A DNA stretch of 64,000 nucleotides from Nocardia asteroides (GCF_021183625.1 NZ_CP089214.1:806001-870000), one strand, 5' to 3'; counted from the first letter of the stretch, positions 16,020 to 24,748 are shown. Translations and numbers: made by a program. The notes: generated by a model not told the origin, from the sequence alone.

Positions 16020-16733
16020 TCAGTCGCAGCAGTCACAGTCGTGCCCGCCCGCCGCGGCCTCGCCTGCACGCGGCAGCGGGGTCGCGCAGCAGGCGTCCCC
16101 GCGCCAGGCTTCGCGGCCCTCCTTGACCGCGACCGCGGCGATGACCAGCGCGGCGATCGGATCGGCCCACGACCAGCCCAGGGCACTGTTGAGCACCAGT
16201 CCGACCAGCAGCACCGCCGAGAGGTAGGTGCACAGCAGGGTCTGCTTGGAGTCGGCCACCGCCGAGGCCGACCCCAGCTCGCGCCCGGCGCGGCGCTGCA
16301 GCTGCGAGAGCACCGGCATGATCACCAGACTCACCGCCGCCAGCGCGATCCCGACGGTGGAGTGTTCGGCTTCGGCTGCGCCGGTCAGGGCCCTGATCGC
16401 GTCGACGGTGACGTAGAGGGCAAGGGCGAAGAAGGAGAACGCGATCACCCGCAGCGCGACCTTCTCCCGCGCCTCGGGATCGCGCCCGGCGAACTGCCAG
16501 GCCACCGCCGCCGCCGAGGACACTTCGATCACCGAGTCCAAACCGAACCCGATCAGCGCGGTCGATGACACCCGGGCACCCTCGCTCAGCGCGATGATCG
16601 CCTCGATCACGTTGTAGGTGATCGTGGCCGCCACGAACCAGCGAATCCGCCGAGACAGCAGCGCCTTGCGCGCCGACGACGGGCCCGGGGTCACGGTGCC
16701 GGGCAACCCCGCCATGCCCAGCGGCGCGCTCAT
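16020..16733 (-). CDS. Cation efflux transporter (CDF-like)
   Basis: A 237-residue inner-membrane transporter with about five to six hydrophobic helices. GFGLDSVIEVSSAAAVAWQF near residues 64-83 and the C-terminal SWADPIAALVIAAVAVKEG carry Asp residues of the metal path of cation diffusion facilitators. The tail has Cys/His motifs (GDACC and HDCDCCD), a likely cytosolic metal-binding end. The gene starts on the stop of the CmtR-type regulator (TGATG), so it is most likely an exporter of Cd(II), Pb(II) or Zn(II) derepressed by that metal. Confidence 0.85.
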   Translation of the reverse strand: MSAPLGMAGLPGTVTPGPSSARKALLSRRIRWFVAATITYNVIEAIIALSEGARVSSTALIGFGLDSVIEVSSAAAVAWQFAGRDPEAREKVALRVIAFSFFALALYVTVDAIRALTGAAEAEHSTVGIALAAVSLVIMPVLSQLQRRAGRELGSASAVADSKQTLLCTYLSAVLLVGLVLNSALGWSWADPIAALVIAAVAVKEGREAWRGDACCATPLPRAGEAAAGGHDCDCCD

Positions 16734-17062
16734 CAGCAGCACCCCTCTCGCCCGGAGGCCGGGCAGCACGCCGGATCCACCGCCAGCACCAGCCCGAGCA
16801 GATCCGCCAGGGCGCGCCCGATCTTCGGATCCGCCAGCTCGTAGCGCGAACGCCTGCCCTCCGGCACCGCGACCACCAGCCCGCACCCGCGCAGGCACGC
16901 GAGATGGTTGGACAGAATCTGGCGCGAGACCCCGATCTGCTCGGCCAGCTCCGCCGGATACCCCGGGCCCTCGCGCAGGCTCAGCAGCACCCGGGTCCGG
17001 GTCGCGTCCGAGAGCGCATGGCCGAAGCGGGCGAGAGCGTCGATGTGCAGCGCGGTCTCCAT
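16733..17062 (-). CDS. cmtR: ArsR/SmtB-family metal repressor, CmtR-like
   Basis: A 109-residue winged-helix repressor. LSNHLACLRGCGLVVAVPEG near residues 50-69 closely resembles the recognition helix of Mycobacterium tuberculosis CmtR, including its two metal-binding cysteines (C-x3-C). Further cysteines occur at the C-terminus (ACCPASGREGCC) and may complete the Cd(II)/Pb(II) site. ATG at 17062 is preferred by homology; ATG at 17077 would add five residues. It is the first gene of an operon with the cation exporter and DUF3703. A short palindrome upstream may be its operator. Confidence 0.87.
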   Translation of the reverse strand: METALHIDALARFGHALSDATRTRVLLSLREGPGYPAELAEQIGVSRQILSNHLACLRGCGLVVAVPEGRRSRYELADPKIGRALADLLGLVLAVDPACCPASGREGCC

Positions 17063-17086
17063 GACCGAACGGTACATCAGTTTCTG

Positions 17087-17099
17087 TATTCAGGGAATA
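17087..17099. promoter_or_regulatory. Candidate CmtR operator
   Basis: TATTC-AGG-GAATA is a perfect 5-3-5 palindrome 25 bp upstream of the cmtR-like start, in a locally AT-rich promoter. ArsR-family operators are often of this size. Assignment is by position only. Confidence 0.4.
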
Positions 17100-17146
17100 A
17101 TGGATTGATTGGTGATTTCCGGCCCGGTCGGGCACTGGTCATCAAA

Positions 17147-17169
17147 CTTACCGCTAGGCTTACAGTAAG
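17147..17169. promoter_or_regulatory. Regulon operator upstream of acyl-CoA dehydrogenase
   Basis: A 23-bp palindrome with perfect outer arms CTTAC and GTAAG, 27 bp before the start of the acyl-CoA dehydrogenase. It matches 10 of 12 core positions and is built like the site at 1131-1153. Confidence 0.72.
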
Positions 17170-17196
17170 TGCATACACAACCAGGAGGAAGCAGCG

Positions 17197-18363
17197 ATGA
17201 CGAGTGCGCCCGGAGACGACGCGGTCACCGAGGAGGAGTTCCGTGAGATCCTCGCCCAGACGCGCAAGTTCGTCCGGGAGGTCGTGCTGCCGAGGGAGCG
17301 CGATATCGCCGCGGACGACCGCGTCCCGGACGACATCGTCGAGCGGGCGAAGGCGATGGGGCTGTTCGGCTACGCACTGCCACCCGAGTGGGGCGGGCTC
17401 GGGCTGAACCTGGCGCAGGACGTCGAGCTCGCCCTCGAGTTCGGCTACACCACGCTCGCCCTGCGCTCACTGTTCGGCACCAACAACGGGATCGCCGGGC
17501 AGGTCCTCGTCGGCTACGGCACCGATCGGCAGAAGCAGCGCTGGCTGGCCGAGATCGCGGCCGGACACGTCGTCGCCTCGTTCGCGCTGACCGAGGAGGG
17601 CGCCGGCTCCAACCCCGCCGCGCTGCGCACCGCCGCCGCCCGCGACGGCGACGACTGGGTCATCGACGGGCAGAAGCGGTTCATCACCAACGCCCCGGTC
17701 GCCGACCTGTTCGTGGTGTTCGCCCGCACCGGGCCCGAGCGGATCGCGGTCTTCCTGGTGCCCGCGCGCACGCCGGGCGTCGAGGTCGGGCCGAAGGATC
17801 GCAAGATGGGCCAGGAGGGGGCGTGGACCGCCGAGGTCCGGTTCACCGGCGTCCGGGTCGGCGGGGACGCGCTGGTCGGCGGCAGCGAAGACGTCGGGTA
17901 CCGGGCGGCCATGAGCTCACTGGCGCGCGGGCGGGTGCACATCGCCGCGCTCGCCGTCGGCGCTGCCCAGCGGGCCTTGGACGAGTCGGTCGCCTACGCC
18001 GCGGGCGTCACCCAGGGTGGCACGGCGATCGGCGAGTTCCAGCTGGTCCAGGCGATGCTCGCGGATATGCAGACCGGGGTGATGGCCGGGCGCGCGCTGG
18101 TCCGCGACGCCGCCCGGCTCTGGGTGAGCGAGGAGGATCGCCGGATCGCGCCCTCGGTCGCCAAGCTGTACTGCACCGAGATGGCCGGAAAGGTGGCCGA
18201 TCTCGCGGTCCAGGTGCACGGCGGGACCGGCTACATGCGCGACGTCGCCGTGGAGCGCATCTACCGCGACGTCCGCCTGCTGCGGCTCTACGAGGGCACC
18301 AGCGAAATCCAGCGGCTCATCATCGGCGGCGGGCTGGTGCGCGCCGCTCAGCGCGCCCGATAG
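17197..18363 (+). CDS. Acyl-CoA dehydrogenase
   Basis: A 388-residue FAD flavoprotein of the FadE type, which introduces the alpha-beta double bond in an acyl-CoA. FALTEEGAGSNPAAL near residues 128-142 is the FAD/substrate signature. QVHGGTGYMRDVAVERIYRD near 337-356 and LYEGTSEIQRLIIGG near 361-375 form the C-terminal signature. The position that usually holds the catalytic Glu in the latter is present as EGTSE. AGGAGGA precedes the ATG. The regulon palindrome is in its promoter. Its last 16 bp overlap the convergent NUDIX gene. Confidence 0.94.
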   Translation: MTSAPGDDAVTEEEFREILAQTRKFVREVVLPRERDIAADDRVPDDIVERAKAMGLFGYALPPEWGGLGLNLAQDVELALEFGYTTLALRSLFGTNNGIAGQVLVGYGTDRQKQRWLAEIAAGHVVASFALTEEGAGSNPAALRTAAARDGDDWVIDGQKRFITNAPVADLFVVFARTGPERIAVFLVPARTPGVEVGPKDRKMGQEGAWTAEVRFTGVRVGGDALVGGSEDVGYRAAMSSLARGRVHIAALAVGAAQRALDESVAYAAGVTQGGTAIGEFQLVQAMLADMQTGVMAGRALVRDAARLWVSEEDRRIAPSVAKLYCTEMAGKVADLAVQVHGGTGYMRDVAVERIYRDVRLLRLYEGTSEIQRLIIGGGLVRAAQRAR

Positions 18364-18782
18364 CTCGCGAGGGTCTGCGCGACGGCGTCGGTGACCGGCG
18401 CGGCGGCGCCGAGTGCGGCCCAGGAGTGCGCGGCGTGTTCGGTGAGCCGGACCGGTTCGATGGCGTCGCACTCGACGGCGAAATTGAACTGGCGGCTGAG
18501 CTTCCCGCTGCCGGATCGGTAGTCGAAGCTGTCGACGTAGCGGCCAACTCCAGCGACCTGGAGCCCGGTTTCCTCCTCGACCTCGCGAACAACGGCCTGT
18601 TCGAGCGTCTCCCCCGGCTCGACCTTGCCGCTGGGGAGTTCCCAGATGCCGCCCATGAAGTCGTCGCCGGGGCGGCGGAGCAGCAGGACACGGCCGTTGT
18701 CGTCGATGACAGCGCCGACAACGAGCTGCTGGACGCCGTCGCGCCGCGCATCGGCAACAAGTACCTCGGTGGGAGTTGGCAC
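18348..18782 (-). CDS. NUDIX hydrolase (MutT-like)
   Basis: A 144-residue Nudix enzyme with a complete Nudix box GX5EX7REUXEEXGU (near residues 52-74: GKVEPGE, then REVEEETGL). Such enzymes hydrolyse nucleoside diphosphate derivatives, including CoA or NAD derivatives. GTG at 18782 is chosen because GCGAGGA precedes it; ATG at 18815 is an alternative. It overlaps the convergent acyl-CoA dehydrogenase by 16 bp. The substrate could be an oxidised nucleotide (housekeeping) or a CoA-type compound linked to the cluster, and sequence alone does not decide. Confidence 0.85.
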   Translation of the reverse strand: MPTPTEVLVADARRDGVQQLVVGAVIDDNGRVLLLRRPGDDFMGGIWELPSGKVEPGETLEQAVVREVEEETGLQVAGVGRYVDSFDYRSGSGKLSRQFNFAVECDAIEPVRLTEHAAHSWAALGAAAPVTDAVAQTLASYRAR

Positions 18783-18835
18783 GGCGTCATCCTCGCACTC
18801 GATGCCCGAGACCATCTCGCCGCGGCGGCAGGCGA

Positions 18836-19687
18836 CTACTCGCCGGCCGCGACCCTGGCCCGTTCGCGCATGGAGGCGATCACTCCGCCATCGGAGAGGA
18901 TGTCGGTGCCCGTGAGGTAGCCGGCCTTCGCGCTCACGCAGAAGGCGAGGAGCTCGGCCATCTCCTCGGCACGCCCCCAGCGCGGCACCGCGAAGTCGGC
19001 GACCATCGCACCGGCACCGGCCTGCTCCTCCAGCCGCCCCATCTCGGTGTCGATCGATCCGGGCGACACCGAGACGATGCGCAGGCCGCGGCCGTTGAAG
19101 CGCTCGGCCCGGGCCGCGCTGTACCACCGGACGAAGCTCTTGCCGATGGCGTAGGCGTACCCGGAGCGGGCCTCGTCGGGCACAGCGGCACAGGCCGCCG
19201 AGAGGCTGTCGAGGAAGGCGGCCGGGTCGCGCAGCGCCGCCGGGAAGTGCTGCGTCGGAACGGCTTCGGGCGGCAGCATGTGCGAGGCCATGGAGGCGAC
19301 ATTGACGATCGCGGCGCCCTCGCCCGCGACGCGGTAGAAGGTCTCACCGACGGTGAGCGTGCCGAGCGCGTTGACCCGCAGCAGGTATCCGGCATCGCCC
19401 ATGCTCGGGCTGACGCCCGCGGTGTGCACCACCGACGTCAGGGTTCCCAGTCCGGTCGCGGTGCCGAACAGGCGGTCGACCGCTTCCCGGTCGGTGACAT
19501 CGCAGACGACCGGCACCGCGGTGATGCCGGATTCCAGCAGGGTACGGGTGGCGGCGTCGAGCCGGTCCGCGCGATTGTCGGCGAGGACGACGGTGTGCTC
19601 GCGGCCGAGGATCGCGGCCGTGGCCAGCCCCATGCCGCCCGCGCCGCCGGTGACGATCGAGACCGTGCCCCCATGCCCCTGGACCAT
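18836..19687 (-). CDS. Short-chain dehydrogenase/reductase
   Basis: A 283-residue SDR. TGGAGGMG near residues 13-20 binds the dinucleotide and VVHTAG near 87 replaces the usual NNAG. Ser lies in VASMAS near 132 and YAIGK near 178-182 is the catalytic Tyr/Lys pair. The Ser-Tyr insertion is long, as in 3-alpha-HSD-like enzymes. ADNRAD after beta-2 suggests NAD preference. It is preceded by a 27-bp inverted repeat. It is probably part of the catabolic locus as an alcohol or 3-hydroxyacyl dehydrogenase. Confidence 0.88.
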   Translation of the reverse strand: MVQGHGGTVSIVTGGAGGMGLATAAILGREHTVVLADNRADRLDAATRTLLESGITAVPVVCDVTDREAVDRLFGTATGLGTLTSVVHTAGVSPSMGDAGYLLRVNALGTLTVGETFYRVAGEGAAIVNVASMASHMLPPEAVPTQHFPAALRDPAAFLDSLSAACAAVPDEARSGYAYAIGKSFVRWYSAARAERFNGRGLRIVSVSPGSIDTEMGRLEEQAGAGAMVADFAVPRWGRAEEMAELLAFCVSAKAGYLTGTDILSDGGVIASMRERARVAAGE

Positions 19688-19706
19688 CGCGACACCTTCC
19701 GTCGTT

Positions 19707-19733
19707 GGTTTCGAGACATTCTGCCTCGAAACC
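19707..19733. repeat. Inverted repeat before the SDR gene
   Basis: GGTTTCGAG and CTCGAAACC are perfect 9-bp arms with a 9-base spacer. It lies between the end of the acyl-CoA ligase gene (19768) and the start of the SDR gene (19687), all on the minus strand. It could be an operator for the SDR or a terminator for the ligase operon. It does not match the TACNGTA motif. Confidence 0.55.
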
Positions 19734-19767
19734 GGACGCTACACCGCGCGACGGCCGAACGAAAGGC

Positions 19768-21426
19768 TCACCCTTCCGCGACCGCCTGCTCCCGCGCCCA
19801 GCGGTAGTCCGGCTTGCCCGCCGGGCTCCGGGTCAGCGCCGGCCGGAAGACCACCGCCTTGGGCAGCTTGTACCGGGCCAGGCTCTGCCCGGCGTGCGCG
19901 ATCAACTCGGCGGCGGTGGCGGAGCCATCCCCGGCGAGCGCGACGACGGCGACCACCTCCTGCCCCCACCGCCCGCTCGGCCGCCCCACCACGATCACAT
20001 CGGCGACCGCGGGGTGCGAGCCGAGCGCGATCTCCACCTCCTCGGCGAACACCTTCTCGCCGCCGGTGTTGATCGTCATCGAGTCGCGGCCGAGCAGTTC
20101 GATCCCGCCGCCGGCGCGGTGCCTGGCCCGATCGCCGGGCAGCGAGAAGCGGGTGCCGTCGATGACCGGGAAGGTCGCGGCGGTCTTGGCGGCGTCGCCC
20201 TTGTAACCGAGCGGGGCGAAGCCGCGCTGGGCCAGCCAGCCGATCCCGTCGTGCCCGGGCTCGAGCACCGACCCCAGGTCAGCAGCGACAACCCGGGTGT
20301 GCGGGCCGGCGCTGAAGGTGCCGGTCGACGGCGCGCCGGCGGCGGAGACCTGCGACATCTGCGCCCCGCCCTCGGACGAGCCGACGCCATCGATGATCAC
20401 GAGGCCGGGTTTGGCGGCGATCAGCCGCTCCTTAAGCACCGGGCTCAGCACCGCGCCACCGTTGCCGATCGCCACGAGCGAGGAGACGTCGGCGACGCCG
20501 GATTCGATCGCCGCGAGCAGCGGCCTCGCCATGGCGTCGCCGACCAGGGTGACCACCGCGACCCGCTCGCGCTCGATGGTGCGCACCACCTCCTCGGCGT
20601 CGATGTGCTCGACGGTCGCCGCGAAGACCACGGTCTGCCCGGTGCTCAGCGCGGTCAGGGCGGCCCACTGCGCGGCGCCGTGGATGAGCGGCGGCAGGAT
20701 CATCAGCTTCAGGCCGGGGTTCGCCGCGACCCGCTCGGCGATGACCTCGTAGGACTCGACCACCGCGCCGGTATTCATGTCCCGCCCGCCGCAGGCGGCG
20801 ACGAACAGGTCGTGCTGGCGCCAGAGCACGCCCTTCGGCATGCCGGTGGTGCCGCCGGTGTAGAGCACGTACAGGTCGTCGGGGGTCGGCTCGACCGGGA
20901 GCGCCGCCGGGTCGGCCGAGGCCAGGGCGGTCTCGTAGTCGATCGCGCCGTCGAGCGGGGCGTTGCCGGAGCCGTCGGCGATCTGGATCAGCACCCGCAG
21001 CTGTGGCAGCTCGGGCAGCACCTCGGCCAGCCGGGGCGCGAAGGCGGCGTGGTAGATCAGGGCGGTGGCGCCGGAGTCGGCGAGCAGATGCCGCAGCTCG
21101 TCGCGCACATAGCGGAAGTTGACGTTGAACGGCGCCACCCGCGCGCGCAGCGCGCCGACGATCCCCTCGACGAACTCCGGGCCGTTGTAGGCGTAGATGC
21201 CGACCAGGTCCTGACCGACCTCGTGCCCGGCGAGCTCGCCGCGCTCGCGGTGGCAGCCGAGCCCCTGCGCGTGCAGGAAGGCGGCGAGCCGCCGGGAGCG
21301 CTCGGCGATCTGCGCGTAGGTGTAGCGGCGGTCGCCGTGTATCACCAGTTCGCGGTCGGGGATCTGCGCGGCCACCACGTCGGCGGTGTGCACGAGGGTG
21401 AACTCGGTCGTCACGGAACGGGACAC
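19768..21426 (-). CDS. Acyl-CoA synthetase (FadD17/FadD19-like)
   Basis: A 552-residue AMP-forming ligase. Motifs are YVLYTGGTTGMPKGVLW near residues 181-197, IDGVGSSEGGAQMS near 336, GGIELLGRDSMTINTGGEKVF near 435-455 and RSPAGKPDYRW at the end, with catalytic Lys. APFNVNFRYVRDEL near 110 is the stretch shared with mycobacterial FadD17/FadD19, which activate steroid side-chain acids. GTG at 21426 is preceded by GAGGAGG. It follows the aldehyde dehydrogenase, so aldehyde to acid to acyl-CoA would proceed within one operon. Confidence 0.91.
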   Translation of the reverse strand: MSRSVTTEFTLVHTADVVAAQIPDRELVIHGDRRYTYAQIAERSRRLAAFLHAQGLGCHRERGELAGHEVGQDLVGIYAYNGPEFVEGIVGALRARVAPFNVNFRYVRDELRHLLADSGATALIYHAAFAPRLAEVLPELPQLRVLIQIADGSGNAPLDGAIDYETALASADPAALPVEPTPDDLYVLYTGGTTGMPKGVLWRQHDLFVAACGGRDMNTGAVVESYEVIAERVAANPGLKLMILPPLIHGAAQWAALTALSTGQTVVFAATVEHIDAEEVVRTIERERVAVVTLVGDAMARPLLAAIESGVADVSSLVAIGNGGAVLSPVLKERLIAAKPGLVIIDGVGSSEGGAQMSQVSAAGAPSTGTFSAGPHTRVVAADLGSVLEPGHDGIGWLAQRGFAPLGYKGDAAKTAATFPVIDGTRFSLPGDRARHRAGGGIELLGRDSMTINTGGEKVFAEEVEIALGSHPAVADVIVVGRPSGRWGQEVVAVVALAGDGSATAAELIAHAGQSLARYKLPKAVVFRPALTRSPAGKPDYRWAREQAVAEG

Positions 21427-21452
21427 TGCGGCCTCCTCGAGGTCGGGGGCGC

Positions 21453-22922
21453 TCACCGGGCGAGCCGGCGGCGGGTGCGGAAGGCGGCCGCGCGCAGCGC
21501 CAGGCCGACACCGTTGCGCAGGAACGGGGTGAACGGCGGCGCCGCCAGCGCGGTCACCGGGAACGGCAGCGCGGAGCCGACGACGGTGCGGTGCTGGCTG
21601 AAGGTGTCGAAGCCCGCCTTCCCGTGGTAGGCGCCCATGCCGCTGTGGCCGACGCCGCCGAACGGGGCGTCGCTGGGGAACATGTGCACGGCGAAGTCGT
21701 TGCGCGCGACCCCGCCGCTGCGGGTGTTCCGGACGAAGGTGCGGAAGTCGGCGTCGTCGGGGCCGAACCAGTAGGCGACCAGCGGCGCGTGCCCGGCGCC
21801 GACGTGGTCGGTCACCTCGGTGAGCGTGCCGTAGGGCCGCAGCGCGAGCACCGGCCCGAACACCTCCTCCCGCGCCACCCGCATGTCGCCGGTGCCACCG
21901 GTGATCAGGGTCGGCGCGATCTTGCGGGTGACCGGGTCGGCAGCGGGCTCGTGCGGCGGGGCGAGCGATTCGACCTCGGCGCCGTGCGCGCGGGCGTCCT
22001 CGATCAGGCCGAGCACCCGGTCGTAGTTGGCGCTGTCCACGCTGGCGGTGTAGTCCGGGTCGTCCTGGATCGCCGGGTAGAGCGTGCGCAGCTCGGTGCG
22101 GAGCGCGCCGGTGAACTCGGCGAAGTGCTCCTCCGGCACGAAGACGTAGTCGGGGCAGACGCAGACCTGCCCGCCGTTGACCATCCTGGCCCGCGCGATC
22201 CGCCGTGCCGCCCGGCCGATATCGGCGGCGCGGCCGACCACGACCGGGTTCTTGCCGCCGAGTTCCAGGGTGACCGGAACCAGGTTGCGTGCCGCGGCCA
22301 GCGCCACGAGCTGCCCGACCCGCGGCGAGCCGGTGAAGAACAGGTGGTCGAAGGGGAGCTCGGTGAAGGCCGCCGCGATGTCGGGCCCGCCGGTGACGAC
22401 GGCCAGCTCGGCCGGGTCGAAGTACTCCCCGGCCAGCCGGGCGGTGAGCTCCGCGGTGTGCGCGGTGACCTCCGACATCTTGATCATGACCCGATTGCCC
22501 GCCGCGAACGCCGCCGCGGCGGGCAGCACGACCAGGTTGAGCGGGAAGTTCCACGGCCCGACGATCCCGACGACGCCGAGCGGGGTCGGCTGCACCTCGG
22601 CGCGGATCCCCATGAGCCGCGCGGCCGGGCTCGGGTTGCGCGGGCGCATCCAGGACCGCACGTGCGAGCGGGTGTGCTCGAGCACCGACAGCATGCCGAC
22701 GAGCTCGGTGAAGCGGATGCCGGTCGGCGAGCGGGTGCCGTAGTCGGCGACCAGGGCATCGACGTAGGCGTCGGCGTTGTCGAGCACCAGGGCGGTCAGC
22801 CGGTCGATCCGCTCGCGCCGGGCCGCCGCCGACGGCGGCCCGTCGCGCAGGAACGCCGCCCGCTGGGTCGCCAGCAGCTCGCTCGGATCGGTGCGGCGCG
22901 CTTCGGTCTGCGGAAGGGTCAT
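21453..22922 (-). CDS. Aldehyde dehydrogenase (coniferyl-aldehyde-dehydrogenase-like)
   Basis: A 489-residue NAD(P)-dependent aldehyde dehydrogenase. GPWNFPLNL near residues 122-130 begins the cofactor site, FTGSPRVGQ near 199-207 is the Gly motif and LELGGKNP near 223-230 contains the general-base Glu. NGGQVCVCPDY near 256-266 holds the catalytic Cys, with a second Cys two residues away. The tail is rich in hydrophobic residues followed by Arg, as in fatty-aldehyde types that touch the membrane. It lies between the beta-hydroxyacid dehydrogenase and the ligase in one operon and probably oxidises the aldehyde produced by a P450/SDR step. Confidence 0.93.
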   Translation of the reverse strand: MTLPQTEARRTDPSELLATQRAAFLRDGPPSAAARRERIDRLTALVLDNADAYVDALVADYGTRSPTGIRFTELVGMLSVLEHTRSHVRSWMRPRNPSPAARLMGIRAEVQPTPLGVVGIVGPWNFPLNLVVLPAAAAFAAGNRVMIKMSEVTAHTAELTARLAGEYFDPAELAVVTGGPDIAAAFTELPFDHLFFTGSPRVGQLVALAAARNLVPVTLELGGKNPVVVGRAADIGRAARRIARARMVNGGQVCVCPDYVFVPEEHFAEFTGALRTELRTLYPAIQDDPDYTASVDSANYDRVLGLIEDARAHGAEVESLAPPHEPAADPVTRKIAPTLITGGTGDMRVAREEVFGPVLALRPYGTLTEVTDHVGAGHAPLVAYWFGPDDADFRTFVRNTRSGGVARNDFAVHMFPSDAPFGGVGHSGMGAYHGKAGFDTFSQHRTVVGSALPFPVTALAAPPFTPFLRNGVGLALRAAAFRTRRRLAR

Positions 22923-22945
22923 CGTCGGGCCTTTCGCGGCGGGGG

Positions 22946-23755
22946 TCAGGCGAGTTCGAGCGGGCCGGTGCGGATCACCTCGGCGAGCCGGCCGAGGTCG
23001 ACCCCGAGGTCACCGGCGGCCGAGAGGCACGCGGCCACGTCCTTGCGCAGGAACGGTGCGGCAATGGTGGCGAAGGCGGGCAGCCCGCCGGTGGTGCGGA
23101 CCGCCTTGGCGGCGTAGCTGTCGCCGCTGCACCGGGCCAGCGCGGCAAGTAGCTGTTCGCCGGAGGTGCCGAGCTGCTCCCCCACCGCCACCGCCGCGGC
23201 CACGAGCTGGGCGTTCGCGGCGAAGAGCGCGTTGTTCACCAGCTTCACGCTGAGCGCGGTGCCGAGCGCACCGGTGGTGATCACCGGGTCGCCGTAGGCG
23301 GTGAGCACCGGGAGCGCGCGGGCGACCGTCTCCTCCGGCCCGCCGAGCAGCACCGTCAGCCGCCCGGCGGCGATGTCGTCGGCGGTGCCGCTGACCGGGC
23401 CGTCGAGCAGCACGCCCGCGCCGGGGTGCGCGGCGGCGAGCCCGGTCACCGTCGCGACGGTGCCGGTGCTGTGCGAGACCACCGGAACGCCGGGGCCCGC
23501 GGCGGCGAGCACGCCGTCCGCCCCGCCGAGCACCTCGATCAGCTGGTCGTCGGAGAACAGGCAGGTGATCACGGTGTCGGCGCCGGCCGCGACCTCGGCC
23601 GGCGTCGCCGCGAGCTCCGCGCCCCACCCGCGCAGCCGCTCGCGGACCTCGTCGCGGCGCGCGAAGACCCGCACCCGGTGCCCGGCGTCGAGCAACCGGC
23701 GCACCATGACCCCGCCCATCCGGCCGGCACCGACGAATCCGACGTTCAGCGACAT
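22946..23755 (-). CDS. NAD(P)-dependent beta-hydroxyacid dehydrogenase (HIBADH-like)
   Basis: A 269-residue member of the 3-hydroxyisobutyrate/6-phosphogluconate dehydrogenase family. VGFVGAGRMGGVMVRRLL near residues 5-22 is the Rossmann motif. DGPVSGTADDIAAGRLT near 117-133 is the substrate signature. KLVNNALFAAN near 167-177 carries the catalytic Lys and the Asn. GAGGAG precedes the ATG, and it is the first gene of the operon with the aldehyde dehydrogenase and ligase. The HIBADH type would fit removal of a branched, isobutyrate-like fragment from an isoprenoid chain (inference). Confidence 0.88.
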   Translation of the reverse strand: MSLNVGFVGAGRMGGVMVRRLLDAGHRVRVFARRDEVRERLRGWGAELAATPAEVAAGADTVITCLFSDDQLIEVLGGADGVLAAAGPGVPVVSHSTGTVATVTGLAAAHPGAGVLLDGPVSGTADDIAAGRLTVLLGGPEETVARALPVLTAYGDPVITTGALGTALSVKLVNNALFAANAQLVAAAVAVGEQLGTSGEQLLAALARCSGDSYAAKAVRTTGGLPAFATIAAPFLRKDVAACLSAAGDLGVDLGRLAEVIRTGPLELA

Positions 23756-23802
23756 CCGCGCACTCCTCGAGCCGTGCCCGCGCGACCCGGCGGGCCGAAA
23801 AT

Positions 23803-23825
23803 CATCCGGTAAGACAGACCGTAAC
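23803..23825. promoter_or_regulatory. Regulon operator, minus-strand side of divergent promoter
   Basis: A 23-bp site with half-sites CCGGTA and ACCGTA, 10 of 12 core positions. It is 48 bp upstream of the HIBADH-like gene and probably controls the minus-strand operon. Confidence 0.6.
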
Positions 23826-23859
23826 ACCGCGTCACACGGAGCGGGCCAGTTCCAGAGCA

Positions 23860-23882
23860 TTTACCGTTGTGCTTACTATATA
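23860..23882. promoter_or_regulatory. Regulon operator, plus-strand side of divergent promoter
   Basis: A 23-bp site reading TTTACCGT on the left and GCTTACTATATA on the right, 10 of 12 core positions. It is 57 bp from the site at 23803. Its right half overlaps the A/T-rich TATATA that may be a -10 element for the plus-strand operon starting at 24020. Confidence 0.65.
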
Positions 23883-24019
23883 TAGAACGGCACGTGGCTC
23901 GCCCGCGACGGGACTCGCCACCTGCCCACATGATCACCCCGTTCCTGCCACTGTGGATGGCCGATCCCGGCGAGCATCGCCGTCGATCCAGAGCCGCACC
24001 CAGTACCGAAAGGACTTCC

Positions 24020-24748
24020 ATGTCGCTTCTCGCAGGCCGGGTCGCCGTCGTCACCGGCGGCGCCCAGGGCATCGGCTTCGCCATCGCCGAGACGTTCGTG
24101 CGCAACGGGGCCGCCGTCGTCGTCGGCGACCTGGAGCCCGGTGACGCCGCCGAGCGGCTCGGCGCGGACGCCGCCCGCGCCGTGCGCTGCGACGTCACCT
24201 CCGCCGACGATGTGGCCGCGCTGCTGGACGTCGCCGTCACCGAGTTCGGCGCGCTCGACGTCATGGTCAACAACGCGGGGATCACCCGCGACGCCACCAT
24301 GCGCACCATGACCGAGGAGCAGTTCGACCAGGTCATCAACGTGCACCTCAAGGGAACCTGGCACGGCACCCGGCTCGCGGCGGCGATCATGCGCGAGCGC
24401 GGCAGCGGCAGCATCGTCAACCTCTCCTCGCTCTCGGGCAAGGTCGGGCTGGCCGGGCAGACCAACTACTCCGCCGCCAAGGCGGGCATCGTCGGGCTGA
24501 CCAAGGCGGCCGCCAAGGAGGTGGCCCGGTTCGGGGTCCGGGTGAACGCGATCCAGCCCGGGCTCATCCGCACGCCGATGACCACGGCCATGCCGGCGAA
24601 GGTCTGGGACCAGAAGATGGCCGAGATCCCGCTCGGCCGGGCGGGCGAGCCGGCCGAGGTGGCCGGGGTCGCGCTGTTCCTCGCCTCGGAACTCTCGTCG
24701 TACATGACCGGGACCGCGCTGGAAGTGACCGGCGGGCGGTTCATGTGA
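24020..24748 (+). CDS. Short-chain dehydrogenase/reductase (FabG-like)
   Basis: A 242-residue classical SDR close to beta-ketoacyl reductases and 3-hydroxyacyl-CoA dehydrogenases. TGGAQGIG is at residues 12-19, NNAG near 84, SSLSG near 138 and YSAAK near 152-156. [20 protein letters not shown] is the usual C-terminal helix. It opens a five-gene operon that continues with a hydratase, a thiolase, a CoA transferase and an acyl-CoA dehydrogenase, so oxidation of a 3-hydroxyacyl-CoA is the natural role. Its stop overlaps the next start (GTGA). Confidence 0.92.
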   Translation: MSLLAGRVAVVTGGAQGIGFAIAETFVRNGAAVVVGDLEPGDAAERLGADAARAVRCDVTSADDVAALLDVAVTEFGALDVMVNNAGITRDATMRTMTEEQFDQVINVHLKGTWHGTRLAAAIMRERGSGSIVNLSSLSGKVGLAGQTNYSAAKAGIVGLTKAAAKEVARFGVRVNAIQPGLIRTPMTTAMPAKVWDQKMAEIPLGRAGEPAEVAGVALFLASELSSYMTGTALEVTGGRFM

